A DNA stretch of 64,000 nucleotides from Dyella nitratireducens (lineage in GTDB: Bacteria; Pseudomonadota; Gammaproteobacteria; Xanthomonadales; Rhodanobacteraceae): the NCBI RefSeq assembly GCF_014642835.1, contig NZ_BMJA01000006.1:230405-294404 (forward strand), in the 5' to 3' direction. Under the pieces are notes generated by a model, which was given only the letters and a program-made list of their open reading frames with translations, had not been told where the DNA came from and made no database searches. This document shows positions 8,601 through 16,497 of the stretch, piece after piece; within the stretch, counting starts at the first letter, position 1, and each line of letters starts with the position of its first letter. Made by a program: the position numbers and the translations under genes.

Positions 8601-8947
8601 AGAAATTCGAAGCGCAGATGGAATCCGGGCAGGTGCCGGGCGTTCCGCAGCCATTGGAGAACCAGCCCAGGGCGCGGGCGTACTACGGTGTGCTGCGCCT
8701 GGTGCTGGGCGACGCCATGGACCCGACCGATGATGCCACGGTCGACCGCTTCGTCAGTCTTGCACTGGATATCGATACGGCCGTGCGCGATGCCGTCGCC
8801 GAGAATTCCCTGAATCCTCAAAGCATCGAAGCCGCCATCCACCAAAGCCTGCTGCCGCGCCTGTTCGCCCTGATGGGCCTGGACAATGCCCGTGCTGCGG
8901 TCGATCACATCGTACAGGTCGTGCGAACCGAACTCAGTCGCCGATGA
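5651..8947 (+). CDS. hsdR: Type I restriction endonuclease subunit HsdR
   Basis: The ATP-dependent translocase and nuclease subunit of the type I enzyme, 1098 residues, a normal full length. The N-terminal PD-(D/E)xK nuclease domain shows TPDIVAYVNGLPLVVIEAKRP (about 153-173). The helicase motor has Walker A HTTGSGKSFTM near residue 345 and DEGHRSHGG near 457, followed by RecA-like domain 2 with TGFDEP and QAVARVNR. The C-terminal helical domain contacts HsdM. The ATG overlaps the hsdS remnant stop by four bases, and its own stop overlaps the next gene. The frame is intact although its usual specificity partner is deleted, which suggests either a recent deletion or use of the half-S protein. 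Confidence 0.96.
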   Translation: MNDSAAPDTREQLSAHIPALHLLVNLGWRYLRSADALALRSNTREVLLKPRLIEALQTRRFEYKGKSYLLSPSAIDQIVRELSSLPLGDGLPAANERLYQLLALGITVTEFMPDGKKHQPTIPIIEWKEASANLWDITEECEVLSAQGTHRRTPDIVAYVNGLPLVVIEAKRPESGHAGKPMVNEGISQHLRNQRQDEIPQLYSYAQLLLAISMTDGRYGTTLTPAKFWARWREEEWDDRHLHVIKNQPLSSEQRTALLANKPASLRRDCEALWSQPMLPTEQDRLLAGLLTPARLLEFLRGFVLFDRKTGKIVGRYQQFFGIRALMARIRQTRPDGGREGGVLWHTTGSGKSFTMVFLTKALLLDEALQECRVVVVTDRIDLEAQLSRNFITGGAFGSAIATKKEGERSKATTGRDLARRIGQGTERITFSLVQKFNTASKLPECHNDSADLIVLVDEGHRSHGGETHERMRKALPKAAYLAFTGTPLLKNEKAANKFGPIVHAYSMQRAVEDETVAPLLYEERIPELDINETAVNRWFDKITAGLSEAQSADLKKKFASKQAIYGAANRIELIAWDIATHFDQNVKQLQPGLKGQVATDSKWDAVRYQRALDETGLVSSAVVMSPPDTREGNSQVDEDTLPEVQKWWKQTITDRKRHPDKYEKDVIEDFSTDGEPDLLIVVDKLLTGFDEPRNAVLYIDKPLKDHNLIQAVARVNRLHDTKRYGVLVDYRGILPELDTAIRAYQDLEAQTQGGFDVADIQGLYRSFSTEYKRLPALHARLWSFFKGVANRHDTEQFRQILSPRFVPDGEGGEYDERQKLRDDFSVALTEFGLCLQTALSSRSFFEDGHFSEDTIRQYKQDLKRLSDIRQMVRRDAMETVDYSVYEEQIRRLVDKQVIGKEIREPEGVYVVHELGRKETPEEWSEEKTRNETDLIKTRLRKTIEQDLADDPYAQKVFGELLRRAIAEAEAMFDHPLKQYALFKKFEAQMESGQVPGVPQPLENQPRARAYYGVLRLVLGDAMDPTDDATVDRFVSLALDIDTAVRDAVAENSLNPQSIEAAIHQSLLPRLFALMGLDNARAAVDHIVQVVRTELSRR

Positions 8948-9693
8948 AAACGTCGGTGGCGCCCAGCGAACGGCTCGTTCTCGCTTACGGTGACCGCAAG
9001 ATCGCCTTTGACATACGCCGTTCTGCAGCACGTAAACGACGAAGTATTGCGATCCACGTCGAGCCGGATGGCAAAGTACGGGTCGATGCTCCGATGGATG
9101 CAACATCGCCGGCCATCCGAAAAGCACTCACGCGCCGGCTCGGCTGGGTTCATCACCAGCTCACGGACATCGAAAACCGCCGCCGCTGGGTCATGCCCAG
9201 GGAATACGTCAGTGGGGAGACCGTTCTCTATCTCGGGCGGCGCTATCGCCTGAAAGTAATTGACGCTGAAGATCACCCGCTTACCCGGCTCCGTGGCGGT
9301 TATCTGGAAGTGCATGTGGGCGATCGATCACCATCATGGGTTCGCGACGAACTCGATCGATGGTGTCGCGATCGCGCCAAGCATGTTCTGACAGAGCGGC
9401 TCACCAACATGGCAGGTCAGCTGCGATGGGTACGAGAAATCCCGCCCGTGACGATTCGAAGCATGATGCGGCAATGGGGCAGCTGTTCGCCGAAAGGGCG
9501 CATCGCCCTCAATGTAGCCTTGATCTGCGCACCCGCCGAGTGCGTGGATTACGTGCTCTTGCACGAACTCTGCCACCTGAAGGTTCGTAGCCACAGAGCG
9601 CCGTTCTACCGCCTGCTGGAGGCACACATGCCTGACTGGCGCCGCGTCAAGACACGCCTGGACAATATGGCTGATCAGATACTGAGAAATTAG
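8944..9693 (+). CDS. YgjP/SprT-like zinc metallopeptidase (DUF45)
   Basis: A 249-residue protein of the M48-type YgjP-like group. The zinc motif HELCHLKVRSH (HExxH plus a later His, about residues 204-214) sits after a conserved MRQWGSCSPKGRIALN block (about 177-192). No signal peptide, so it is cytoplasmic. The ATG overlaps the hsdR stop by ATGA, which shows membership of the RM operon. This family often follows hsdR. Its substrate is unknown; turnover of HsdR or of the restriction complex is an attractive but untested role. Confidence 0.85.
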   Translation: MKTSVAPSERLVLAYGDRKIAFDIRRSAARKRRSIAIHVEPDGKVRVDAPMDATSPAIRKALTRRLGWVHHQLTDIENRRRWVMPREYVSGETVLYLGRRYRLKVIDAEDHPLTRLRGGYLEVHVGDRSPSWVRDELDRWCRDRAKHVLTERLTNMAGQLRWVREIPPVTIRSMMRQWGSCSPKGRIALNVALICAPAECVDYVLLHELCHLKVRSHRAPFYRLLEAHMPDWRRVKTRLDNMADQILRN

Positions 9694-10087
9694 GATCTAT
9701 TGACATCGAGCTGCCACCAATACGCAGCGCGTAGGCTGGGGTGCAAACCCTGATATATCCCCACGTTTTTTGCGTTATCCCAGCGAAAAAGCTGGGGTTC
9801 AGGTCAATATTGTTTCAGCGCGAACCGTCATTCCGGCGAAGGCCGGAATCCATCGCCAGTACGAAGCATGGATTCCGGCCTTCGCCGGAATGACCACTGG
9901 CTTCGAAACAAACTTCATGCAAACCCAGGACTTCTCTGGCATAACGGGGAAAAATGTGGGCATATCTCAGAGTGCAAACCCCAACATTCTCGTCCCGATC
10001 AACATGGCGATGTTTGGATTTACACTCAATCTACGCTGAAATCATGTGACCGTATCGCGGTACCGCACCGATGGTTAGAGGGGATGC
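9694..10087. other. 394-bp intergenic stretch with GTCATTCC repeat pair
   Basis: No credible gene. It holds a pair of inverted 27-base units at 9827-9853 and 9868-9894, each built on GTCATTCCGG(C) / CCGGAATGAC and separated by 14 bases, and a small hairpin CCCAGC/GCTGGG around 9779-9796. The units belong to the same family as the palindromes at 10574 and 46981. The right end should contain the promoter of the acetyltransferase gene, but I see no convincing -35/-10. Confidence 0.7.
9827..9894. repeat. Dispersed inverted-repeat element (GTCATTCCGG family)
   Basis: Left unit GTCATTCCGGCGAAGGCCGG... and right unit ...CCGGCCTTCGCCGGAATGAC are reverse complements over 27 bases; each also contains a smaller internal palindrome. 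When such copies are read as protein they give VIPAKAGI-type peptides, a hallmark of this repeat class. Confidence 0.85.
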
Positions 10088-10543
10088 ATGGACATTCGCG
10101 TAGACGATCTTTCAAGTGCCTCGACCCAGGCGCTTTTGCATCTACACCTGGCAGGCATGCATTCGAATTCGCCACCCGGGCAAGTGTTCGCACTCGACCT
10201 CTCTGGCCTGACGTCACCGAACGTCACGGTGTGGAGCGTGTGGAATGGTGACGACATCTGCGGCATCGGGGCGCTGAAACAGCTCGATGCAAGCTCGGGC
10301 GAAATAAAGTCGATGCGCACGCATCCGGATTATCTGCGGCGCGGCGTAGCGGCTGCACTGCTGGAACACATCATCGATGAGGCGCGAGTGCGCGGCTTGC
10401 ACCGGCTATGCCTGGAAACCGGTAGTGGTCCAGCGTTTGAAGCGGCGCTTTCTCTTTATCGGCGACGCGGCTTCGTTAATGGTGAAGCCTTCTCCGATTA
10501 TCAAAAGAGCGACTTCAATCAGTTTCTGCATTTGGCGTTATAG
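10088..10543 (+). CDS. GNAT-family N-acetyltransferase
   Basis: A 151-residue acetyl-CoA-dependent acetyltransferase. The acetyl-CoA loop motif A is seen as MRTHPDYLRRGVAAALLEHIIDEA (about 76-99, core R-R-G-V-A-A), and motif B as LCLETGSGPAFEAALSLYRRRGF (about 107-129). Substrate unknown; the layout resembles small-molecule acetylating GNATs (YsnE/PhnO type). GAGGGG about 8 bases before the ATG supports the start. It stands alone and converges on the TonB receptor gene, with a perfect palindrome between them. Confidence 0.88.
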   Translation: MDIRVDDLSSASTQALLHLHLAGMHSNSPPGQVFALDLSGLTSPNVTVWSVWNGDDICGIGALKQLDASSGEIKSMRTHPDYLRRGVAAALLEHIIDEARVRGLHRLCLETGSGPAFEAALSLYRRRGFVNGEAFSDYQKSDFNQFLHLAL

Positions 10544-10573
10544 CTTCGTGCTCAAACGCACATGTACGGCGAC

Positions 10574-10607
10574 GGCCGTCATTCCCGCTTTCGCGGGAAT
10601 GACGGCC
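10574..10607. repeat. Perfect palindrome between convergent genes
   Basis: Arms GGCCGTCATTCCCGC / GCGGGAATGACGGCC (15 bases) around a TTTC loop. Same family as the elements at 9827 and 46981. Placed 31 bases after the acetyltransferase stop and 24 after the receptor stop, it could act as a bidirectional transcription barrier, although no T-run follows. Confidence 0.85.
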
Positions 10608-10631
10608 AAGGAAAAATATCTCGCCAGAATG

Positions 10632-13109
10632 TTAGAACTTCGCCCTCAACTCCACCCCAAAGGTGCGCGGTGGCGTGATGGTGGCATACGGCGTCCCGAA
10701 ATCATTGGTGCTGTCATTACCGATGCTGACCACATAGCGCTTGTTGAACATATTGTTGACGTACACGCCAACGCCCCAGCGCTCATCCGGCGTATGCCAA
10801 TCCAGTCGTGCATCGGTGCGCTGCGTGGCCGTGCCCACACTGAACAACGGTGTGCTCAAACACGTGCCTTGAACACCGGAGTCGGCATTGCAGCGCGTGC
10901 GGCCACGGTACGCGTACTGCATGTTGAGTTCCAGGTTGCCGTGGTAGACGTCGAACCAGGTGTAGTCAAAGCCGGCCGTGGCCGAGAAGAACGGTTCGCC
11001 GGTCGGCTGGCCATCCAGGCTCACGCCGGAGGTCGAGGTGCCGTGGGTATAGGTGCTGTCGATATACGCGCTGGTGAAGTTCAATCGCAGCGCCTGCACC
11101 GGTTGCCACTGCGCTTCGACATCCAAGCCATGCGCATGCTGATCGCTGGTCATCACCGTATAGAACGGCACCCCCGAACCATTGAAGTTCGAGTTGAGCA
11201 CGGACGACTGCAAATTCGAATAGCGGTAGTAGTAGGCTGACGCGTTGAGCAGCAGGTTGTATTCGGGGAAGACCGCTTTCACGCCGGTTTCGTAGTTCCA
11301 CACCTTTTCCGGTGCATACAGTGAGCCCACCTGCAGGCTGTTGTAACCGCCCGCCTTGTAACCCTTGGTGGCCGAGATATACGCCATGAGGTCGGGGGTG
11401 AACTTGTAGCTCAGCACCGCGCGGGGGCTGAAGTCATGCCAGCTGTGCCGGGTCGCTACCCATTGGCCGACTGCATTGGGAAAGATGATGTTGCTGCCGA
11501 AGGCACCCAGCGCCTGCTGGGCTTGCGGCGGAAGGAGATCATAGATGCCGCTGGCGACAAGTGCAGCCACCGTCTGGTCAAACGCCGTCGCCTGACGCGG
11601 TGGTGTGTACCAGGTGAAGTCTTTCTGATCTTCGGTATAGCGCAAGCCGGTGGTCAGATCGAGCTGATCGTTGAGGTGCCAGATCACGTCGCCGAAGGCC
11701 GCATATGCCTTGAACTTGCCGACGTTGTTGATCTCTTCCCGCCACGGATCGCCCAGCAGGCTATACGGCAACCCGAGGGCCTGCAGGCCTTGGGTAATCT
11801 CAGTCAACGGCAAGCCGAGCCCGTCCACGTTCTGCGCCAAGGTATCGAGGCTGCTTGTGTTGGTGTTCACCTGGCTGGTCTGGCGTGCCTGCTCCGAGTA
11901 GAAACTGACGCCGGAAACCCAATCCATCAGGTCGTTGTCACCCGCCAGCTTGAACTCCTGGTAGTAGCTGTTGTTGTGCTCGATGTTCGCCGTATCCAGA
12001 TAGCTGACGACGTGATCGGTGCCGTCGTTGTCTTCGTCGTTGAAAGTGTTGAAGTGACGCCAGGCAGTGGTCGACGTAAAGCTGCCCCAGGAGAACGAGT
12101 GATCGACGATCAAGGTCGAGCCATCGAAATGCCGCCATTCGCGCGCCTGGATGGCATCGTTGTAGAGTGGTGCGGTAAGCGGATTCAGATACGTGGCGGG
12201 ATTGGGCGGATAAGGCGGGCGCTCGTTGGTGTCGCTGGAGAGCGGTATCAGGCCAACGGCCGGGCGTGGCGGCTGATCCAGGCGCTCGTGATCCCACGAC
12301 CACAGCACGCGCGTATCCGGGGTGATGTTCCAGCGGTACACGACGCGGGTGCCCCAGTCGTCGTTCTTGCCGTAGTGCTGGCCGTTGGCCTGGTCGCGGA
12401 TCCAGCCGTCGCTCTGGTTGTCGAGCACGCTGATGCGCAGGGCCATGTCCTTGTTGAGCGGGATGTTGACCAGCGCATCCTCATAGCGCTCGCCCTCGTT
12501 GCCATAGCGCAGCACCACTTTGCCCTCGAACTTGTCGGTGGGCTCGTTGGTGACGATGGAGATCGCGCCACCTGCTGCATTCCGGCCGAATAGCGTGCCT
12601 TGCGGGCCCTTCAGCACTTCGATGCGATCGATGTCGTTGAAGGCGAGCAAGGCGCCACCGGAACGCGCCGCATAAACACCATCGATATACACACCCACGG
12701 CCGATTCGGTACCGATGCCGAAGTCGCTGGTGCTGATGCCGCGCAACGAATAGTTGGGCTGCGTCGGTTGACTGCCGTCCACCACCAGGCCCGGTACGAA
12801 CAACGAGATCTTGCTCAGATCGGTGGCCGCTTGAGTGTTGATCTGCTGCGCGGTGAGGATCTGCAGCGCTATCGGCACCTGTTCCATCTGCTGAGTGCGG
12901 CTTTGGGCTGTCACCGTGATGTTGCCGAGCTGCTGGGCTTTGGCGGCATTAGCTGTCTGCTGGCCCGCTTTTTTCGCCGCGGTGGTGTTGCCGGTATCCT
13001 GCCCTGTCCCATCGGCCATGGCCGGTGCTGCTGCAAACAACCACAATGCCGCGCCGCCATAAAGCGCATGGCGCAGAGTCGCGGACAACTTACGTGGACG
13101 CATCTTCAT
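10632..13109 (-). CDS. TonB-dependent outer-membrane receptor
   Basis: An 825-residue outer-membrane transporter powered by TonB/ExbBD. A signal peptide covers about residues 1-29 (ALYGGAALWLFAAAPAMA). A TonB-box-like ITVTAQ near 60 is followed by the plug domain (VPIALQILTAQQI, SLRGI, IEVLKGPQGTLFGRNAAGG, about 70-180). The 22-strand barrel follows and ends in the C-terminal Phe of LRAKF. GGGGAGA precedes the ATG at 13109; longer frames upstream have no ribosome site. It lies 49 bases behind the MFS gene and is the last gene of the kinase-aldolase operon, so the substrate is probably the carbohydrate or related compound degraded by that operon rather than iron. Confidence 0.92.
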   Translation of the reverse strand: MKMRPRKLSATLRHALYGGAALWLFAAAPAMADGTGQDTGNTTAAKKAGQQTANAAKAQQLGNITVTAQSRTQQMEQVPIALQILTAQQINTQAATDLSKISLFVPGLVVDGSQPTQPNYSLRGISTSDFGIGTESAVGVYIDGVYAARSGGALLAFNDIDRIEVLKGPQGTLFGRNAAGGAISIVTNEPTDKFEGKVVLRYGNEGERYEDALVNIPLNKDMALRISVLDNQSDGWIRDQANGQHYGKNDDWGTRVVYRWNITPDTRVLWSWDHERLDQPPRPAVGLIPLSSDTNERPPYPPNPATYLNPLTAPLYNDAIQAREWRHFDGSTLIVDHSFSWGSFTSTTAWRHFNTFNDEDNDGTDHVVSYLDTANIEHNNSYYQEFKLAGDNDLMDWVSGVSFYSEQARQTSQVNTNTSSLDTLAQNVDGLGLPLTEITQGLQALGLPYSLLGDPWREEINNVGKFKAYAAFGDVIWHLNDQLDLTTGLRYTEDQKDFTWYTPPRQATAFDQTVAALVASGIYDLLPPQAQQALGAFGSNIIFPNAVGQWVATRHSWHDFSPRAVLSYKFTPDLMAYISATKGYKAGGYNSLQVGSLYAPEKVWNYETGVKAVFPEYNLLLNASAYYYRYSNLQSSVLNSNFNGSGVPFYTVMTSDQHAHGLDVEAQWQPVQALRLNFTSAYIDSTYTHGTSTSGVSLDGQPTGEPFFSATAGFDYTWFDVYHGNLELNMQYAYRGRTRCNADSGVQGTCLSTPLFSVGTATQRTDARLDWHTPDERWGVGVYVNNMFNKRYVVSIGNDSTNDFGTPYATITPPRTFGVELRAKF

Positions 13110-13158
13110 GTTATCTCCCCTCATCGTGGCATCGCGATGAACGCGCGATGCGTATCGT

Positions 13159-14337
13159 CTATTTGACGCTCCCCTCACCCGACAAAGCCCCGTGCCTGGA
13201 GAGCACACCAAGCTTCACCAACAACACTGCCAGCACGACACATGCCGAAAAACAGGCCGCCAACAGCGGCACATGCCGCACGTCGTTGCCATGCACGGTC
13301 AACGACGTCACCAAAGGCCCAAACCCGCTGCCCACCAGCTGTGCCGGCGGCACCAACATGGCAATGCGCCCGCGCGGATCGATATCGAAAGCTAGCCGGA
13401 TGTGGAACGGCATCTGGAACAGCCACAGGAAGCCGAACACCGCGCACAGCACTGCAAAGGCCAACGTACTGTGCGCAGGCAACCGATACATGGTCATGCC
13501 TAGGGCGGCGAGGGCCAGCGCGCTCACGATCAAGGCTTGCGACACTTTTCCCCAGCGCACGCTCAAGGATGCCGCACCACCGCCGACGATCTGCATGATC
13601 AGCACGAGTGCTGCAAGCGTGTTGATCGACATGCCGATACCGGCAGCGTTCGCCACCGGCTCGAGATAAGCCCACAGCGCTCCGATGGCGCTCATATGCA
13701 GAAAAGGCACCAGCAACGAGAAAAACCCCGTCCATGAAACGATGGATGGCTGGATGTCTTCCGCATGCATGCCCAATTTTGCAGGCAGGTGCGAAGCAAC
13801 CAACCACGGCAGCACGCAAAGTATGGCAAGCAGCACGAAGGGCTCGCCCCAACCCAGCGACGCGATGGATACCTTGGCGAGCACCAAGGCGGCAGCTGCC
13901 TGCACCGCCGTCTGCAGCGTGAGGAAAACACCTGCCAGTCGATCCGGTTTCGGCGAGCGGATGATGATCATCGTCGCGATCCAGAACAAACAGGCTTCGG
14001 CAAGCCCGGCCGCAACGCGCCACGCTATGCAGACCAGGTCACCGCGCGCCGTCAACGTCATTAGATTGATGGCGATCAGCAACACACTCGCCACCAGCGC
14101 CACCGTGCGAAGGTGATTCAGAGGCAACCATTTCTCGGCGATGATGGTGCCGATGCCCAATGCGAAGATCTCCCCCATGGCCACCATGCCGACGCCTTCC
14201 ATCGAAATTCTCTGCTGGTCCACCAGCGCTCCCAGCAGCGCCGGCTGCAAGCCGAGCACCAGCAGCGCGACGCAGCCGATGATCAACGCAGCAGCAGTTT
14301 CGGAAGACTTGAAGTGCACCGAGACCGATGTATTCAT
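13159..14337 (-). CDS. MFS transporter of the catabolic operon
   Basis: A 392-residue major facilitator with about 12 hydrophobic segments, presumably the inner-membrane importer for the compound brought in by the neighbouring TonB receptor. Substrate unknown; it shows no sugar-porter signature I can name. The ATG at 14337 overlaps the stop of a 13-codon leader frame (ATGA) that has a strong ribosome site, so this start is preferred over ATG 14367. It lies between the aldolase-like gene and the receptor gene in one operon. Confidence 0.85.
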   Translation of the reverse strand: MNTSVSVHFKSSETAAALIIGCVALLVLGLQPALLGALVDQQRISMEGVGMVAMGEIFALGIGTIIAEKWLPLNHLRTVALVASVLLIAINLMTLTARGDLVCIAWRVAAGLAEACLFWIATMIIIRSPKPDRLAGVFLTLQTAVQAAAALVLAKVSIASLGWGEPFVLLAILCVLPWLVASHLPAKLGMHAEDIQPSIVSWTGFFSLLVPFLHMSAIGALWAYLEPVANAAGIGMSINTLAALVLIMQIVGGGAASLSVRWGKVSQALIVSALALAALGMTMYRLPAHSTLAFAVLCAVFGFLWLFQMPFHIRLAFDIDPRGRIAMLVPPAQLVGSGFGPLVTSLTVHGNDVRHVPLLAACFSACVVLAVLLVKLGVLSRHGALSGEGSVK

Positions 14338-14375
14338 GGATGTGTTCCGCCAAGGCATGTTTGGCATCGCGACAT
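14334..14375 (-). CDS. 13-codon leader peptide coupled to the MFS gene
   Basis: ATG at 14375 with GAGGGGGAG a few bases upstream, encoding MSRCQTCLGGTHP, and a TGA that overlaps the MFS ATG at 14337-14334. The only strong Shine-Dalgarno in the 49-base gap belongs to this leader, so ribosomes probably enter here and re-initiate on the transporter. It has no obvious regulatory codon run; two cysteines are the only notable residues. Confidence 0.5.
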   Translation of the reverse strand: MSRCQTCLGGTHP

Positions 14376-14386
14376 GACGCTCCCCC

Positions 14387-15019
14387 TCAGTAACCTTTCA
14401 CTTCTTCCGGCAGTAGTCCTTGCGCGAAACGTTGCGCGGCTCGCTTTTGATCCTTCTTCAACCGTCCGTTGGCAATGTGGCAAACCCACCATGGCAGCGT
14501 GTGCAGGGGCATACCTGTCGCCTTGGCGAGTACATAGGCTTTGGCGCATTTCTCCAGCAATTCGGCGTTGAGCACGAGGCGGTGCACGGTGTTGCCGAAT
14601 ACCGAGACGTCGTGCTCGCCGGCCCATACGTTGCCACCGGTCGCAAGAGTTGGCTGCGCACGCGCCTGCAGATCATCGGTGTGATGAAACATCGGCACGA
14701 CCGTGGCGCCCAGGTGCCTGGCCTGCTCATCAAACAGCTGCGGAAGCTGGCCACCGAAGCTGCCGAGCATGCGCCCGAATACACCGCCTCCTAGCGCAAT
14801 GGCTCCCACATCGGCGCGTGCGGCGTAAACGGCAGCGTGTCTTGCATGTTCAAGGCTCGGTTGGGTGGATAGCGACACGCGCACCGGTTCGTCGTCCGCT
14901 GTGGCGATCAGCATGTCGCCTGCATCGGGCAAGCGGACGGAAACACTGCCACCTGCGCCAAGCAGATGCTTCTCATCCAAGCGTCGCATGGCATCGAGGA
15001 GAAGGTTCTCAAGCGCCAT
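14387..15019 (-). CDS. Class II aldolase-like protein lacking the HxH metal site
   Basis: About 210 residues with the fold pattern of class II aldolase/adducin proteins: GAGGSVSVRL replaces the usual GGNLS block, followed by the YAARADVGAI segment. Where active enzymes have HTH, this protein has LGG (about residues 79-81 if counted from the GTG at 15028). The acidic residue of SLEH and the later His in EHDVSVFG are kept. Loss of two zinc ligands argues against aldolase activity. It could be a structural or regulatory partner of the active aldolase two genes upstream, or have another chemistry. Start is ATG 15019 or GTG 15028; the latter overlaps the aminotransferase stop by GTGA. Confidence 0.75.
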   Translation of the reverse strand: MALENLLLDAMRRLDEKHLLGAGGSVSVRLPDAGDMLIATADDEPVRVSLSTQPSLEHARHAAVYAARADVGAIALGGGVFGRMLGSFGGQLPQLFDEQARHLGATVVPMFHHTDDLQARAQPTLATGGNVWAGEHDVSVFGNTVHRLVLNAELLEKCAKAYVLAKATGMPLHTLPWWVCHIANGRLKKDQKRAAQRFAQGLLPEEVKGY

Positions 15020-15024
15020 GGCTA

Positions 15025-16497
15025 TCACACCAGTTTGAATACGTCTTCGAAACGATTAAGCGCGTCGTCGATCACATCGTCGGTGTCCGCGAGACTGGTG
15101 TAGATACGGCTGCCCGCCAAAGTGATCACCCCGTGCGCGGTATAGGCCGCCCCCATTTCCTCCATCATGTGCTTGCGCGCTTTCGCTTCGTTCTTCGCGC
15201 GAACGAGCTTGAGCAGGTTGCTGGTATCCAACAGCATCACGCCGGATGTCTGCAGATGCACGATAGAGCCCATGTTGTAGGCAACATAAGGCAGGCCGAA
15301 GCGTTCGATGATCTGTTCCAGACCTTGCCGCAAACGATCACCGGCACGGCCTGCCTTCACCGCAGCTTGCGTGCGTTGCATCTCGAGCAGGGCGTAGTAG
15401 CCGGCCGCGCATGACAAGGGATTGGCGGTGAGCGTGCCACCCACGAACGCACGCTTGGAGGTGGTGCCGATGCCGCCGACCAGCATCATCATGATGTCGC
15501 GCCGACCGCCGATGCCGCCCGCCATGGGGTAGCCGCCGGTAAGGCATTTGCCGAGTATGGTCAGGTCGGGCTTGATGCCGAAATAGCCCTGCGCACCGCC
15601 CATGCCGGCGCGAAAACCGGTGACCACTTCATCGAAGATCAGCAGCGCATTGAATTCATCGCACAGCTTGCGTAGCTGGGCATTGAAATCCCGCGTTGCC
15701 GGTCTGGTGCCGCTTTCCGGGCCGAACGGCTCCACGATGATGGCCGCCGTGCCGCCGCGCAGGCGGTTCCACATCAGCTTGCGGCGTACGGCATCCAGAT
15801 CATTCGGCAAGCTTTCCTGCGTTGTGGCGGTGGCACCGCGCGGAATGCCGATGGCCTCCATGCGGCCGGTGTTCGGCAGTCGCATGCCGTACACCATCTG
15901 GTCGCTCCAGCCGTGATAACCGCCGCCGATCTTGATCACGCGTTTCTTGCCGGTATAGGCGCGCGCCAGGCGGATCGCGCCCATCACGGCTTCCGTGCCG
16001 GAGCCCATCATGCGCAGCATCTCGACGCCTGGCATGACCTGGCACACCAGCTCCGCGAGTTTTACTTCGTATTCGTGCAGCAGTCCGGTGATGGGGCTGC
16101 ACTCATGCAACAGCGTTTGCACTTGCGCGAGCACGGGCTGGTAATTGGAGCCGAGCAACGTCGGTCCGCCGGCTTGCAGAAAGTCGATATAGCGATTGCC
16201 GTCCACGTCTGTCATATGCGCGTCGCGCGCGTCGCGGATCGCCAGCGGGAACGGATAGTTGAACGCCAGGTTGTGCTGCACGCCGCCCGGAATGACTTGC
16301 TTGGCCTGCTCGGAGAGGCGCTTGGAACCCTGGCAGCGGGTTTCGAAATAATCGAGCACCTTGGCCATCGCATCGCGGCGGATCGGCCGGATGGGCTGCT
16401 TCACCAGCGCATCAAAACGCCGATAGAGCGAATCGGTATCCGGCCATTGGGAAATCGCGCTGTCGGCGATGTCGACGGACGCATTGTGGAAGTTCAT
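15025..16497 (-). CDS. Class III aminotransferase (glutamate-1-semialdehyde aminomutase-like)
   Basis: A 490-residue PLP enzyme related to glutamate-1-semialdehyde 2,1-aminomutase and other class III aminotransferases. MGSGTEAVMGAIRLAR (about 164-179) is the phosphate-binding helix, IFDEVVTGFR (287-296) holds the Asp that contacts the pyridine nitrogen, and K317 in ILGKCLTGG is the Schiff-base lysine. The N-terminus is about 50 residues longer than HemL. It is unlikely to be the HemL of heme synthesis, because it sits by 4-base overlaps between two aldolase-family genes in a kinase operon. It probably transfers or removes an amino group on an aldehyde or amino-polyol of the pathway; substrate unknown. 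Confidence 0.88.
   Translation of the reverse strand: MNFHNASVDIADSAISQWPDTDSLYRRFDALVKQPIRPIRRDAMAKVLDYFETRCQGSKRLSEQAKQVIPGGVQHNLAFNYPFPLAIRDARDAHMTDVDGNRYIDFLQAGGPTLLGSNYQPVLAQVQTLLHECSPITGLLHEYEVKLAELVCQVMPGVEMLRMMGSGTEAVMGAIRLARAYTGKKRVIKIGGGYHGWSDQMVYGMRLPNTGRMEAIGIPRGATATTQESLPNDLDAVRRKLMWNRLRGGTAAIIVEPFGPESGTRPATRDFNAQLRKLCDEFNALLIFDEVVTGFRAGMGGAQGYFGIKPDLTILGKCLTGGYPMAGGIGGRRDIMMMLVGGIGTTSKRAFVGGTLTANPLSCAAGYYALLEMQRTQAAVKAGRAGDRLRQGLEQIIERFGLPYVAYNMGSIVHLQTSGVMLLDTSNLLKLVRAKNEAKARKHMMEEMGAAYTAHGVITLAGSRIYTSLADTDDVIDDALNRFEDVFKLV

Noticed and set aside
9770..10039. 89-codon frame giving VIPAKAGIHRQYEAWIPAF
   Set aside because: This peptide is the known by-product of translating GTCATTCC repeats; there is no gene here.
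13109..13211. Longer N-terminus of the TonB receptor
   Set aside because: The extension would bury the signal peptide; the ATG at 13109 has a strong ribosome site and gives an N-terminal signal.
15025..16497. HemL (glutamate-1-semialdehyde aminomutase of heme synthesis)
   Set aside because: The family is right, but the long N-terminal extension and the coupling to kinase and aldolase genes point to a catabolic role.
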